Shown one piece after another: positions 25,874 through 34,188 of a stretch of 64,000 bases of DNA. The translations under genes were made by a program, and so were the position numbers. Origin of the DNA: Paenibacillus sp. Soil766 (GTDB taxonomy: Bacteria > Bacillota > Bacilli > Paenibacillales > NBRC-103111). The notes under the pieces were generated by a model, which had not been told where the DNA came from, did no database searches, and was given only the letters and a program-made list of their open reading frames with translations. How positions within the stretch are numbered: position 1 is the first letter of the stretch; each line of letters opens with the position of its first letter. The stretch lies in assembly GCF_001428105.1 (NCBI RefSeq), contig NZ_LMSJ01000023.1, positions 64,147 to 128,146 on the forward strand. The letters are read 5' to 3'.

Positions 25874-26515
25874 TCATAGTGAATAAAGATGCATGATTAC
25901 CTGTACGGCGTATGGATAAATTCCGCTGAGCGCCCATTGTCCAATCGGGGTAACCATTAAAACGATTACAAGAATAAGTGCTGGAATCTCTTGCTTGTCT
26001 AGCCATCTTTGTTTCCGTGTCGAGACAAGTCCTCTCCATATATACCATCCATCAAGTGGATAGAGCGGCAACAAATGGATGAGTCCTATCATTAAGTTTA
26101 CGATAACACAATATTGCAAATACACGCGCCACTGCTCCACTACGAGCGATTCGGTTGCCACACCAAGCAGTGCAGGTAAATAAAAATATAACCACCAAAA
26201 AAACAAAACAAGCACAAGATTTGTAAGAGGTCCCGCTAAATAGACAAGCGAATGCGATAGTTTTTTGTTCTTGGAAAAACGGTCTGCATCGACTGGTATT
26301 TTCTTGGACCATCCATATGGTCCGAAGACGATCATCGCCAACCCCAAGACGTCAAGATGCGCCAAGGGGTTAAGCGAGAATCGTTTGCCATCACGAGCCG
26401 TTCGATCTCCTAATAGCCAAGCAACTCCAGCATGCGCTGTATCATGCAAAGTCATAGCGATAAGGAAAGCAAACAGCCGCGGCAGCAGTGTTTCTAAATG
26501 ATAATAAGCTAGCAT
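25874..26515 (-). CDS. M50-like membrane protease with altered HExxH motif
   Basis: A 213-residue polytopic membrane protein of the site-2 protease/peptidase M50 family (YwhC-like). The zinc motif reads TLHDTAHA: His24 and His28 are kept but the catalytic Glu is Asp25. Other family features remain: FSLNPLAHLDVLGL after the first motif, YGWSKKIPV, and LLPLYPLDGW with the third zinc ligand Asp. Activity may be lost or reduced. Its ATG overlaps the ribH stop (TAATG) and it precedes scpA, so it belongs to the ribH-scpA transcription unit. In B. subtilis ribT lies after ribH instead. Confidence 0.85.
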   Translation of the reverse strand: MLAYYHLETLLPRLFAFLIAMTLHDTAHAGVAWLLGDRTARDGKRFSLNPLAHLDVLGLAMIVFGPYGWSKKIPVDADRFSKNKKLSHSLVYLAGPLTNLVLVLFFWWLYFYLPALLGVATESLVVEQWRVYLQYCVIVNLMIGLIHLLPLYPLDGWYIWRGLVSTRKQRWLDKQEIPALILVIVLMVTPIGQWALSGIYPYAVQVIMHLYSL

Positions 26516-26985
26516 TAGGAAGAGAATTGCTTCGTCAAATTCGCCATTTCAATCGCGGTTACGGCAGCTTCCCAGCCTTTATTGCCTGCTTTCGTACCTG
26601 CGCGTTCAACTGCTTGCTCAATGGAATCTGTTGTTAAAACACCGAAGATTGTCGGGATACCTGTTTTTAAGTTAATCGCCGAAACACCTTTGGCCACTTC
26701 ACTGCACACATAATCAAAATGCGGCGTTGATCCACGAATCACGGCACCCAGGGTAATGACAGCATCATACTTGCCGCTCTCTGCCATTTTTTGCGCGATT
26801 AGAGGAAGTTCGAATGCGCCTGGAACCCAAGCGATATCAATTTCACTTTCATCCACACCGTGACGTTTTAGTGCGTCTTGTGCACCACCCAATAGTTTAG
26901 ATGTAATAAACTCATTGAAGCGTCCAACGACGATCCCATATTTTAAATTTTGCGAAATTAAATGTCCTTCATAAATCGTTGCCAT
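26515..26985 (-). CDS. ribH: 6,7-dimethyl-8-ribityllumazine synthase
   Basis: Condenses the ribityl-aminouracil with dihydroxybutanone phosphate to lumazine, the penultimate riboflavin step; forms 60-mer capsids in Bacillus. The 156-residue protein has [38 protein letters not shown] (with catalytic His in TPHFD) and [12 protein letters not shown]. It is last of the rib genes and overlaps the M50-like gene by one base. Confidence 0.97.
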   Translation of the reverse strand: MATIYEGHLISQNLKYGIVVGRFNEFITSKLLGGAQDALKRHGVDESEIDIAWVPGAFELPLIAQKMAESGKYDAVITLGAVIRGSTPHFDYVCSEVAKGVSAINLKTGIPTIFGVLTTDSIEQAVERAGTKAGNKGWEAAVTAIEMANLTKQFSS

Positions 26986-27052
26986 GGTAAGAATCTCCTT
27001 TTCTGTTGAAACGTATTAGGTTGGTATGTGAATTAATTCATTCTATAAATAA

Positions 27053-28282
27053 TTAAATGCCTTTGCCTGCGTCTATAAAGGTCAGAATGTGGCCCAACTT
27101 CTGCTGCTTGGTTTGCAAATAATTAAGATTATCCTTCTTGCTCTCCATCTGAATCGGAACTCTCTCATCCACTTTAAGCCCATAGCCTTCTAGACCTTTG
27201 ATTTTACGAGGATTATTCGTTAATAGACGAAGTTTCGAGATGCCAAGATCTTTGAGAATCTGAGCACCAATGCCATAATCACGAAGATCTGGAGCAAATC
27301 CAAGTTTAATATTCGCTTCTACGGTGTCTAATCCCTGCTCTTGGAGGACATAGGCCTTCAATTTGTTGATTAAGCCAATACCGCGACCTTCCTGTCGCAT
27401 ATATAATAATACACCATTGCCTTCTTCATCAATCTGTTTTAATGCGGCATCCAGCTGTGGACCGCAATCACAACGATGAGAATGGAACACATCGCCTGTC
27501 AAACACTCCGAATGGACACGCACCAAAGTTGGCTTGGACGGGTCTATGGTCCCCTTAACTAAGGCAACATGTTCCTTATCATCCAATTGATTCGTATAAG
27601 CAATCGCTTTGAATGTTCCGAAATCCGTTGGCAGATCCACTTCAACTTCGCGTATAACCAACTTCTCTTGCTGATTACGGTACTGGATAAGATCTTGGAT
27701 GGTAATGATGCAAAGCTCATGCTTCGCGGCAATTTCCATTAGATCCGGCACCCTTGCCATAGTACCATCTTCTTTAATAACTTCACAAATCACGCCAGCT
27801 GGATATGAATCAGCAAGAATAGCTAGATCGATCGCTGCTTCCGTATGTCCTGCTCTGCGAAGAACACCGCCTTTTTTGGCAATCAAAGGAAAAATGTGAC
27901 CTGGTCTACGGAAATCCTGCGGTTTCGTCGTTGGATCAATTAAGCCCTGAATTGTTCTGGAACGCTCATGCGCTGAAATCCCTGTGTTTGTATCCGTATG
28001 ATCAACAGAAACCGTGAAGGCAGTACCGTGATAATCGGTGTTGCGCGCTACCATTGGAGGTAGATCTAGTTCTTTGGCTCTGTCTTCGGTAATCGGTGTG
28101 CAGACGAGCCCACGCCCTTCTTTAATCATGAAGTTAATCACTTCAGGGGTTGTTTTATCTGCAAGTGCGATAAAATCGCCTTCGTTTTCCCGATCTTCAT
28201 CATCTACGGCAATAATTACTTTACCTAATTTCAGATCCGTAAGAGCTTCTTCAATCGTATTGAACCGAATGGGTTGTGTCAT
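27053..28282 (-). CDS. ribBA: Bifunctional DHBP synthase / GTP cyclohydrolase II
   Basis: Makes the two riboflavin precursors. Residues 1-200 are DHBP synthase ([37 protein letters not shown]); residues 205-400 are GTP cyclohydrolase II with the zinc motif [14 protein letters not shown] and RQEGRGIGL. The 409-residue length is normal for the fusion. Start ATG 28282 (MTQPIRFN) follows AGGAGAGG; a longer frame upstream has no family sequence. It lies 16 bp after ribE. Confidence 0.97.
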   Translation of the reverse strand: MTQPIRFNTIEEALTDLKLGKVIIAVDDEDRENEGDFIALADKTTPEVINFMIKEGRGLVCTPITEDRAKELDLPPMVARNTDYHGTAFTVSVDHTDTNTGISAHERSRTIQGLIDPTTKPQDFRRPGHIFPLIAKKGGVLRRAGHTEAAIDLAILADSYPAGVICEVIKEDGTMARVPDLMEIAAKHELCIITIQDLIQYRNQQEKLVIREVEVDLPTDFGTFKAIAYTNQLDDKEHVALVKGTIDPSKPTLVRVHSECLTGDVFHSHRCDCGPQLDAALKQIDEEGNGVLLYMRQEGRGIGLINKLKAYVLQEQGLDTVEANIKLGFAPDLRDYGIGAQILKDLGISKLRLLTNNPRKIKGLEGYGLKVDERVPIQMESKKDNLNYLQTKQQKLGHILTFIDAGKGI

Positions 28283-28298
28283 TTGCACCTCTCCTAAC

Positions 28299-28970
28299 TT
28301 ACATAAAGCCATTATCTGCTAAAAAGCTTGCGGTCAGCTTACTTTTCTTAGGCTCATCTCGAACCGAATTCTCAGAAGGACCGAATTTGAGCAGTCGTTC
28401 CATATATTTGCCAAGTACATCGCATTCAATGTTGATTGTATCTCCCGCTTTTTTGTCGTGGAGAACCGTTTGCGCAAGGGTATGCGGGATAATCGAAACG
28501 GAAATATCACTTTCTGAGACATCTACAACCGTCAAACTAATACCATCAATCGTAATGGAACCGCCAGGAATGATATAGCGGAATATATGTGGATTCTCCG
28601 GTGCAAACCGGTATACAACTGCATTCTCTTCCGGTATGCGGGAAAGGATCGTTGCTGTGGCATCTACATGACCTTGGACAATATGTCCGCCAAATCTGCC
28701 GTTCGCCGCCATCGCCCGCTCCAAATTCACTCGCGTGCCAGTTTGAAGCTTGCGGAGATTCGTCTTCCGATATGTTTCAGGCATCACATCAACGGAGAAT
28801 GAATCACTGTCATACGAAATGACCGTGAGACACACGCCATTAACGGCAATACTGTCCCCTAAATGAACATCTTCCAGTATTTTTTTGGCGCCAATGGTCA
28901 GCACCATGGCTTGCCCTCCACTATGAATGCGGCGCATGTGGCCGATTTCTTCAACAATCCCGGTAAACAT
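28299..28970 (-). CDS. ribE: Riboflavin synthase alpha chain
   Basis: Converts two lumazines to riboflavin and pyrimidinedione. The 223-residue protein starts with the signature [10 protein letters not shown] and has two repeated beta-barrel domains: [13 protein letters not shown] and [16 protein letters not shown] in the N half, [15 protein letters not shown] with IIPHTLAQT in the C half. ATG 28970 follows GGAGGAG; the upstream in-frame codons overlap ribD. It lies 16 bp after ribD. Confidence 0.96.
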   Translation of the reverse strand: MFTGIVEEIGHMRRIHSGGQAMVLTIGAKKILEDVHLGDSIAVNGVCLTVISYDSDSFSVDVMPETYRKTNLRKLQTGTRVNLERAMAANGRFGGHIVQGHVDATATILSRIPEENAVVYRFAPENPHIFRYIIPGGSITIDGISLTVVDVSESDISVSIIPHTLAQTVLHDKKAGDTINIECDVLGKYMERLLKFGPSENSVRDEPKKSKLTASFLADNGFM

Positions 28971-28986
28971 GCCACTCCTCCATTCT

Positions 28987-30096
28987 CTAGCTCTTATACA
29001 TCGGATAACCGGTAATACAAACATCCGGTCCGAATTGCTCGACACGTAGTCGGTCGAGCATTATAGCTTCATCCATCTTCGCGTAGCCGTCGAAGTGGAT
29101 GTTCACAGGTGCTGCCTGGCCTCCGCCGATAATTTTCGGCGCAAACATCAGCACCAGCTTATCAATCAGGCGCTGCTCCAGCATGGCGCCGTTTAAGTGG
29201 CCTCCACCCTCGAGGAGGATGGAGCCGATCTCGCGCTCGCCGAGCTGCCCCATGGCGAGCGTCAGGTCCACCTGCGGGCCGTCGCCACAGGTAAGGACGG
29301 TGATGCCGCGTGCTTCCAGCGCGGCACGCCGCTCTGCTGGCGCCTGTGCGCTCGCGAGCAGGATCGTCGGCTGACGATCCTGCTCGGTGAGCACGCGGGC
29401 GCCGAGCGGGACTCGCAGCTGCGAGTCCGCGATGATGCGTACCGGCTGCACAGCCGGTACGTCGCCGCGCGTGCTCAGCTGTGGGTCGTCGGCGATGATC
29501 GTCTGGACGCCGACGAGGATGCCCTGGTGCCGGTGGCGCAGGGTGTGAACAAAGACACGCGACTCCGCGGATGTAATCCACTTGCTGTCGCCGGTTTTGG
29601 AAGCGATGCGGCCGTCTAGCGTGCTCGCGGTCTTCATCGTCACAAAAGGCCTACGCGAGACGATATATTTGTTGAAAGCCTCGTTCAGCTTTGCGGATTC
29701 TTCACCTAGCAAGCCTACACTCACTTCCAATCCATGCTCGCGCAGCTTGGTGATTCCCGTCCCAGCCACCAACGGATTCGGATCTGTGGCAGCTACAACA
29801 ACACGAGTCACACCTGCTTCTATGAGGCGGTCGCAGCACGGCGGTGTTTTGCCATGATGACTGCAAGGCTCCAAGGTTACATAAGCTGTGCTTCCTTTAG
29901 CTTCCTCGCCTGCCATACGCAAAGCCAGAACCTCTGCGTGTCCCTCTCCGCGCTTCAGATGTGCTCCCATACCAACAATGCGGCCCTCTTTGACAAGAAT
30001 ACAACCAACTACAGGATTAATTCCCGTTTGTCCAAGTGCACTCTCGGCCATCTGAAGCGCAAGTCTCATATAGGTTTCGTCATTTAACAGCCCCAT
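28987..30096 (-). CDS. ribD: Bifunctional riboflavin deaminase/reductase RibD
   Basis: Deaminates then reduces the pyrimidine intermediate. The N-terminal deaminase (about 1-145) has zinc motif GHAEVLALR and PCSHHGKTPPCCDRLIEAGV; the C-terminal reductase (about 150-369) has VTMKTASTLDGRIA, DSKWITS, GVQTIIADDPQLS and LLEGGGHLNG. The 369-residue length is normal. The coding DNA between about 29.19 and 29.60 kb is much richer in G+C than the flanks, though the frame is intact. It is the first gene behind the FMN riboswitch. Confidence 0.96.
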   Translation of the reverse strand: MGLLNDETYMRLALQMAESALGQTGINPVVGCILVKEGRIVGMGAHLKRGEGHAEVLALRMAGEEAKGSTAYVTLEPCSHHGKTPPCCDRLIEAGVTRVVVAATDPNPLVAGTGITKLREHGLEVSVGLLGEESAKLNEAFNKYIVSRRPFVTMKTASTLDGRIASKTGDSKWITSAESRVFVHTLRHRHQGILVGVQTIIADDPQLSTRGDVPAVQPVRIIADSQLRVPLGARVLTEQDRQPTILLASAQAPAERRAALEARGITVLTCGDGPQVDLTLAMGQLGEREIGSILLEGGGHLNGAMLEQRLIDKLVLMFAPKIIGGGQAAPVNIHFDGYAKMDEAIMLDRLRVEQFGPDVCITGYPMYKS

Positions 30097-30140
30097 GGAT
30101 GATCACCGCTTTCTTAATCCATTCCTTGATTCTAATGCAA

Positions 30141-30172
30141 AAAAGCCCCTTCCGCTTTCGGATGGGGGCCAG
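30141..30172 (-). terminator. Expression-platform terminator of the FMN riboswitch
   Basis: Minus-strand stem GCCCCCATCCG/CGGAAGGGGC with AAAG loop followed by TTTTTT, 45 bp before ribD. It is the likely switch terminator used when FMN is bound. Confidence 0.85.
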
Positions 30173-30334
30173 AGATTGTTTAGATAACACGAATAAACAT
30201 CAGCTATTATGCTTGTCACATTTTTTGTTCAAATCAAACAATACCGACGAGGTAGCCGCTTTGGACAGACCTGCCGAATTTATGTTAATGTGAAAAAATG
30301 AACAAGCATGCTAGCGAATTGGCATTCGCATTTT

Positions 30335-30509
30335 CCTTCTCCCATCCAGACTATACTGTCGGTCCTGGAATTCCACCAGGTCAACCGTAGCGAAGCTGTT
30401 GTCAGGTACCGCTAGCTTCACAACGGGTCACGGACTGATCGCAATCATGTACACGTACATGGGTACGAATCACCGCCGGTGTGGAATTTCACCACGCCCC
30501 GAAGGTTTT
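30335..30509 (-). ncRNA. FMN riboswitch (RFN element)
   Basis: On the minus strand the aptamer begins CCTTCGGGGCGTGGTGAAAT with ACCGGCGGTGATTC, continues through GTCCGTGACCCGTTG and ends with GACCTGGTGGAATTCCAGGA and GTATAGTCTGGATGGGAGAA, all hallmarks of RFN. It lies about 240 bp upstream of ribD with a terminator between. The remaining part of the 579-bp gap (30097-30675) holds the terminator, a palindrome at 30527-30549 and no gene. Confidence 0.96.
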
Positions 30510-30526
30510 GCATACTATAAAAGAAG

Positions 30527-30549
30527 TAGTAACTAACCCTCAGTTACTA
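30527..30549. promoter_or_regulatory. Palindrome upstream of the FMN riboswitch
   Basis: Perfect inverted repeat TAGTAACT-N7-AGTTACTA in the expected promoter zone; a -10-like TATAGT follows on the minus strand at about 30517-30512. It could be a repressor operator for the rib operon, acting before the riboswitch. Confidence 0.4.
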
Positions 30550-30675
30550 ATTTCTTTATTAAACAAGAATTTATCACTCATGCTTGAAAATTGCAAGGGC
30601 TTTTTTCAATTTTCCTGATAAAACTTGTCGGAATTATTGGAATTGGAATTCATTCTAATTGAATTCGCACTAAAT

Positions 30676-31860
30676 TCATTGTTCTAATAGCGCAATATCC
30701 ACGCAAATCGTTCCTTCTTCCCAATGGGGATTCGCATAACCTGCTGGTGCGTTCAGGTATGTCAACCAAGTCATGTCGAAACCAGTTTTCTTCTTTGCCA
30801 TTAAACAAGCGTTTCGTGGGTCAACACCACTGGACACCTCCGTTAAAAGCTCCTTCCGCAGCTGTGAGAAACGTTTGATCGTACGGTCGAACATAGCTTC
30901 CTGATCTGGATTTAATCCCCCCTGTACCCATTCGCCTTCAAAAATAAAAGCATAATCTTGATAAGACGGAGTTTGCATCTCGACAGCCTCCGTATAATCA
31001 CGCATCGCCTGCTCTCTGTATCCGTGCGATTCAGCCCACATGCCGCTTATCAGTCGGTGATACGGTGTAGGTGATTGCACATAGACACGACCAGTGCGCT
31101 TGAGCTTATTTTCAAAGATTGCATACGACTCCGTGAATTCCTGCTGCCATGGCCCAGCACCAACAGAACCGATTAGCCCACCTGATAGCTGAAGCTTCCT
31201 ATCTTGAATTTCCGCTTTAGACACACTGGCTATCACAGCTGTTCCCTCGTAGGTTTCAAGCTTTCTATCTACCCAGGAAGACACGATATATTCGGAAAAA
31301 GTAGTGTGTGCTCCGTTATTCATTGACACCCAAACCACCTCAGATTTGCTATCACCTGTAAGATCGTCAATGGTCATCACCTTTGATCGACCGTAATTTT
31401 CAGATGGAAAACTCAAACTTTGAAGGGAGAATTGGCTATCCCTATAATCGATAATCACTCCATATGACTGCCGCGCTTGGACCAATCCTGTTTGCTTATC
31501 AAGAATATCCTCAAACAGCACAGATACCCATTCATTCGATACCCCATCTTGATCCAGATCAGTCCGGATGACGTTTATCAACTCTTTCTGGGAATCGTAT
31601 GGCGTTACACGTGTTTGAAGCCATTCTGTCATATCAAGATCAGGTTTATTTACTTGGCTAAGTTCAAATCTAAGCTGTTCAATCAATGGTTTCCTCACCA
31701 TTTCTGAGGATTGGTTAGGTTTATCTACCTCCGAAATCACAGACACATGTTGCTGGCTCTGAGCAGTGAGCGTCGGACGTTCTCTTCCTGTCAAAGGTAA
31801 TAAACAGAGTATAATAATCCCTATACCTGCTCCTACATACTTCAAACAATTCTTTTCCAA
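30676..31860 (-). CDS. Exported or membrane-anchored protein of unknown function
   Basis: A 394-residue protein with one N-terminal hydrophobic segment (about 8-24, YVGAGIGIIILCLLPLTG), likely signal anchor or signal peptide. Two calcium-loop-like acidic stretches, RTDLDQDGVSNEWVSV and IDDLTGDSKSEVVWVS, resemble FG-GAP/EF-hand-like repeats and suggest a beta-propeller-like part. No enzyme motif is seen. The start is TTG 31860, with AAAGGTGA 6-7 bp upstream and no ATG nearby. It stands alone between ppiB and the riboflavin leader, in a place where B. subtilis has no equivalent known to me. Confidence 0.75.
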   Translation of the reverse strand: MEKNCLKYVGAGIGIIILCLLPLTGRERPTLTAQSQQHVSVISEVDKPNQSSEMVRKPLIEQLRFELSQVNKPDLDMTEWLQTRVTPYDSQKELINVIRTDLDQDGVSNEWVSVLFEDILDKQTGLVQARQSYGVIIDYRDSQFSLQSLSFPSENYGRSKVMTIDDLTGDSKSEVVWVSMNNGAHTTFSEYIVSSWVDRKLETYEGTAVIASVSKAEIQDRKLQLSGGLIGSVGAGPWQQEFTESYAIFENKLKRTGRVYVQSPTPYHRLISGMWAESHGYREQAMRDYTEAVEMQTPSYQDYAFIFEGEWVQGGLNPDQEAMFDRTIKRFSQLRKELLTEVSSGVDPRNACLMAKKKTGFDMTWLTYLNAPAGYANPHWEEGTICVDIALLEQ

Positions 31861-31996
31861 TAGCCATCACCTTTCATAATATTCCCTTTTAATGTTTGAC
31901 GTAACCGCGCTCAATTAGGTTCTGCTTGGGCAGGGTTCTTATTACCGTGAAGTTGAGCTATTGGGGATTCTCTCATTTCTGCGAATATACCTGAAT

Positions 31997-32067
31997 TAAC
32001 TACATGAAATCCATCTAACTGACTTTTTATCAATAAAACCAAATATTAACCTACATAAAATCCATCT
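31997..32067. repeat. Short direct repeat in the gap before ppiB's terminator
   Basis: CTACATgAAATCCATCTA (32000-32017) recurs as CTACATaAAATCCATCTA (32051-32067, one base offset), each preceded by ATTAA. Spacing is about 51 bp. Function unknown; no protein is encoded here. Confidence 0.6.
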
Positions 32068-32099
32068 ATTTAGCACATCAGCCCCGCAGCGCACAAGTA

Positions 32100-32135
32100 C
32101 AAAAAAAAACTGCCCAGACCTTAGTCTGAGCAGTT
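32100..32135 (-). terminator. Terminator of ppiB
   Basis: Minus-strand stem AACTGCtCAGAC/GTCTGGGCAGTT followed by a T9 run, just after the ppiB stop. Confidence 0.9.
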
Positions 32136-32148
32136 CATATAACAGAAA

Positions 32149-32580
32149 TTATACTTCTACAACTTCTACTTTTTCCATTTTGTCTTTGCCTTTGAATGCA
32201 TCAACAAGCTCCATACCTTTGGATACTTTACCGAACACTGTGTGTCCACCATCCAAATGTGGTTGCGGTTGGTAGGCGATGTAGAATTGGCTTCCGCCTG
32301 TGTTACGACCTGCATGCGCCATCGCTAGGGAGCCGCGCTCATGTTTGTTCGGGTTGATTTCACAGTTGATTTGGTAGCCAGGGCCACCCGTTCCTGTTCC
32401 AGTTGGGCAACCACCTTGTGCTACGAATCCTGGGATGACACGGTGAAAAACAAGTCCGTTGTAGAAACCGGAGTTTGCTAGTTTTTCAAAGTTAGCGACA
32501 GTGTTCGGAGCATCGTTCTCAAAAAGATCGATAACAACCTCTCCGCCACCTGCTAGTTGAATTTTTGCTTGTTTTGCCAT
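32149..32580 (-). CDS. ppiB: Peptidyl-prolyl cis-trans isomerase B
   Basis: Cytosolic cyclophilin that speeds prolyl isomerisation in protein folding. The 143-residue protein shows the compact bacterial cyclophilin core: [49 protein letters not shown]. Start ATG 32580 (MAKQAKIQL) follows AAAGGAG about 12 bp upstream; a GTG at 32592 is adjacent to that site and rejected. ppiB downstream of lysA matches B. subtilis. Confidence 0.95.
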   Translation of the reverse strand: MAKQAKIQLAGGGEVVIDLFENDAPNTVANFEKLANSGFYNGLVFHRVIPGFVAQGGCPTGTGTGGPGYQINCEINPNKHERGSLAMAHAGRNTGGSQFYIAYQPQPHLDGGHTVFGKVSKGMELVDAFKGKDKMEKVEVVEV

Positions 32581-32646
32581 TATGTGGTTCACTCCTTTAG
32601 GAAATAATATCTTATTCTACTATGAATGGCAGCATTACACAAACAA

Positions 32647-32679
32647 CAGGAGATACCCTTCTGGGCAAAGGGCCTCCTG
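32647..32679 (-). terminator. Terminator of lysA
   Basis: Minus-strand stem CAGGAG.CCCTT/AAGGG..CTCCTG followed by TTGTTTG, 20 bp after the lysA stop. Confidence 0.7.
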
Positions 32680-32697
32680 TAGATGTTTTGGCACCTT

Positions 32698-34029
32698 TTA
32701 GACCGTCTTGCTAACTTGTTTCATTCTCGCTGGAATTAAGTCATTCCCTACAATTTGATCAAAAGATTCACGTTTCACGACAAGGTCACTTTGGCCGTCT
32801 TTGACAAAGACAACACCCGGTCTGCGAATACGGTTGTAGTTGCTAGCCATCGAGTAATTGTAAGCTCCTGTACTCGACACTGCCAGAATATCACCTGTCG
32901 CAACCTTCGGCAGATTCACATCCCAGATCAACATATCGCCGCTTTCGCAACATTTGCCGGCAATCGAAACGATCTCAGCTGGTTGCTCAGTAGCACGATT
33001 CGCGAGACCCGCTTCGTATACAGATTTATATAAAGCTGGACGCGGATTGTCAGTCATACCGCCATCCACTGCAACATACTTACGCACGCCGGGAATTTCC
33101 TTCGCAGTGCCGACCGTGTAAAGCGTAGTCCCTGAATCGCCTACGATACTGCGGCCCGGTTCAACCCAAATTTCCGGAAGCGGATAACCATTGCTCCCGA
33201 AGTTGGCTTTGATCGCATCGGTAATAGCCTTCACATAGACAGCAACAGGAAGTGGCGTATCTTCACTCACATAACGAATGCCGAAACCACCGCCGAGATT
33301 GATTACTTTGAACGTAACATCTAATTCAGTCCGAACATGAATGGCAAATTCGGCCATTTTCTCTGCCGCAATTCGGAATCCTTCAACTTCGAATATTTGC
33401 GAACCTATATGCGAGTGGATGCCCAAAAGATCTAAATAAGAAAGCTGGGAAGCCTCTTGAATCGCTTGGAATGCAGAACCATTCCCCAGGTCGAACCCAA
33501 ATTTGGAATCGGTTTGGCCTGTTGAAATATATTCATGCGTATGCGCCTCAACACCAGGCGTAATCCGCAATAAAATTTTCACCTTTTGGCGTTTCTCAGC
33601 AGCAATCGCATTAAGCATTTGCAACTCGATAAAGTTATCTACAACGAAGCATCCAATTTTGGCATCAATGGCCATTTCCATTTCAGAAATGGTTTTGTTA
33701 TTTCCGTGGAAGTGAATACGCTCAGCCGGGAAGCCCGCTTGAAGAGCTGTATACAACTCGCCATCTGATACTACATCCAATGACATACCTTCTTCTTCTA
33801 CGATTCGGCACATCGCCATTATACAAAACGCTTTACTTGCATAGGCTACTTGAAATTTCAGCCCTGAAGCTCTGAAAGCTTCAACGAATTCACGACAACG
33901 CTGACGTACGAGTGTCTCGTCAAAAACATAGAGAGGCGTACCGTATTCGGCAACTAACTTTGTCGTATCAACACCGCCAATTTCGAGATGGCCTTGGTCA
34001 TTTATTCTACTGGTACCATGTAAATACAT
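32698..34029 (-). CDS. lysA: Diaminopimelate decarboxylase
   Basis: Last lysine step: PLP-dependent decarboxylation of meso-diaminopimelate. The 443-residue protein has the PLP lysine in VAYASKAF, HGNNK, INLGGGFGIRY, EPGRSIVG and the catalytic cysteine motif CESGD. Start ATG 34029 (MYLHGTSRIN) follows AGAGGGG; the frame is open far upstream but without family sequence. The spoVAF-lysA-ppiB order equals B. subtilis, and the terminator after spoVAF separates lysA from it. Confidence 0.96.
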   Translation of the reverse strand: MYLHGTSRINDQGHLEIGGVDTTKLVAEYGTPLYVFDETLVRQRCREFVEAFRASGLKFQVAYASKAFCIMAMCRIVEEEGMSLDVVSDGELYTALQAGFPAERIHFHGNNKTISEMEMAIDAKIGCFVVDNFIELQMLNAIAAEKRQKVKILLRITPGVEAHTHEYISTGQTDSKFGFDLGNGSAFQAIQEASQLSYLDLLGIHSHIGSQIFEVEGFRIAAEKMAEFAIHVRTELDVTFKVINLGGGFGIRYVSEDTPLPVAVYVKAITDAIKANFGSNGYPLPEIWVEPGRSIVGDSGTTLYTVGTAKEIPGVRKYVAVDGGMTDNPRPALYKSVYEAGLANRATEQPAEIVSIAGKCCESGDMLIWDVNLPKVATGDILAVSSTGAYNYSMASNYNRIRRPGVVFVKDGQSDLVVKRESFDQIVGNDLIPARMKQVSKTV

Positions 34030-34152
34030 AGCTATATTTCCCCTCTCTACTTGAACCTTCCCTATGCCAAATTCCGCTAAAGAGGTCGCATACATACTAA
34101 TAAAAGTACCATAGTGCACGCATATTTGACAATACATGCGCCTAGGGCAAAC

Positions 34153-34178
34153 AAAAAAGGGCTGAGTACTTTCAGCCC
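34153..34178 (-). terminator. Terminator of the spoVA operon
   Basis: Minus-strand stem GGGCTGA/TCAGCCC with AAGTAC loop followed by TTTTTTG, 11 bp after the spoVAF stop. Confidence 0.9.
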
Positions 34179-34188
34179 CTTCCAAGAT

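Noticed and set aside
29197..29619. Long plus-strand open frames opposite ribD
   Set aside because: They arise from the high G+C of this part of ribD, have no ribosome site and no domain.
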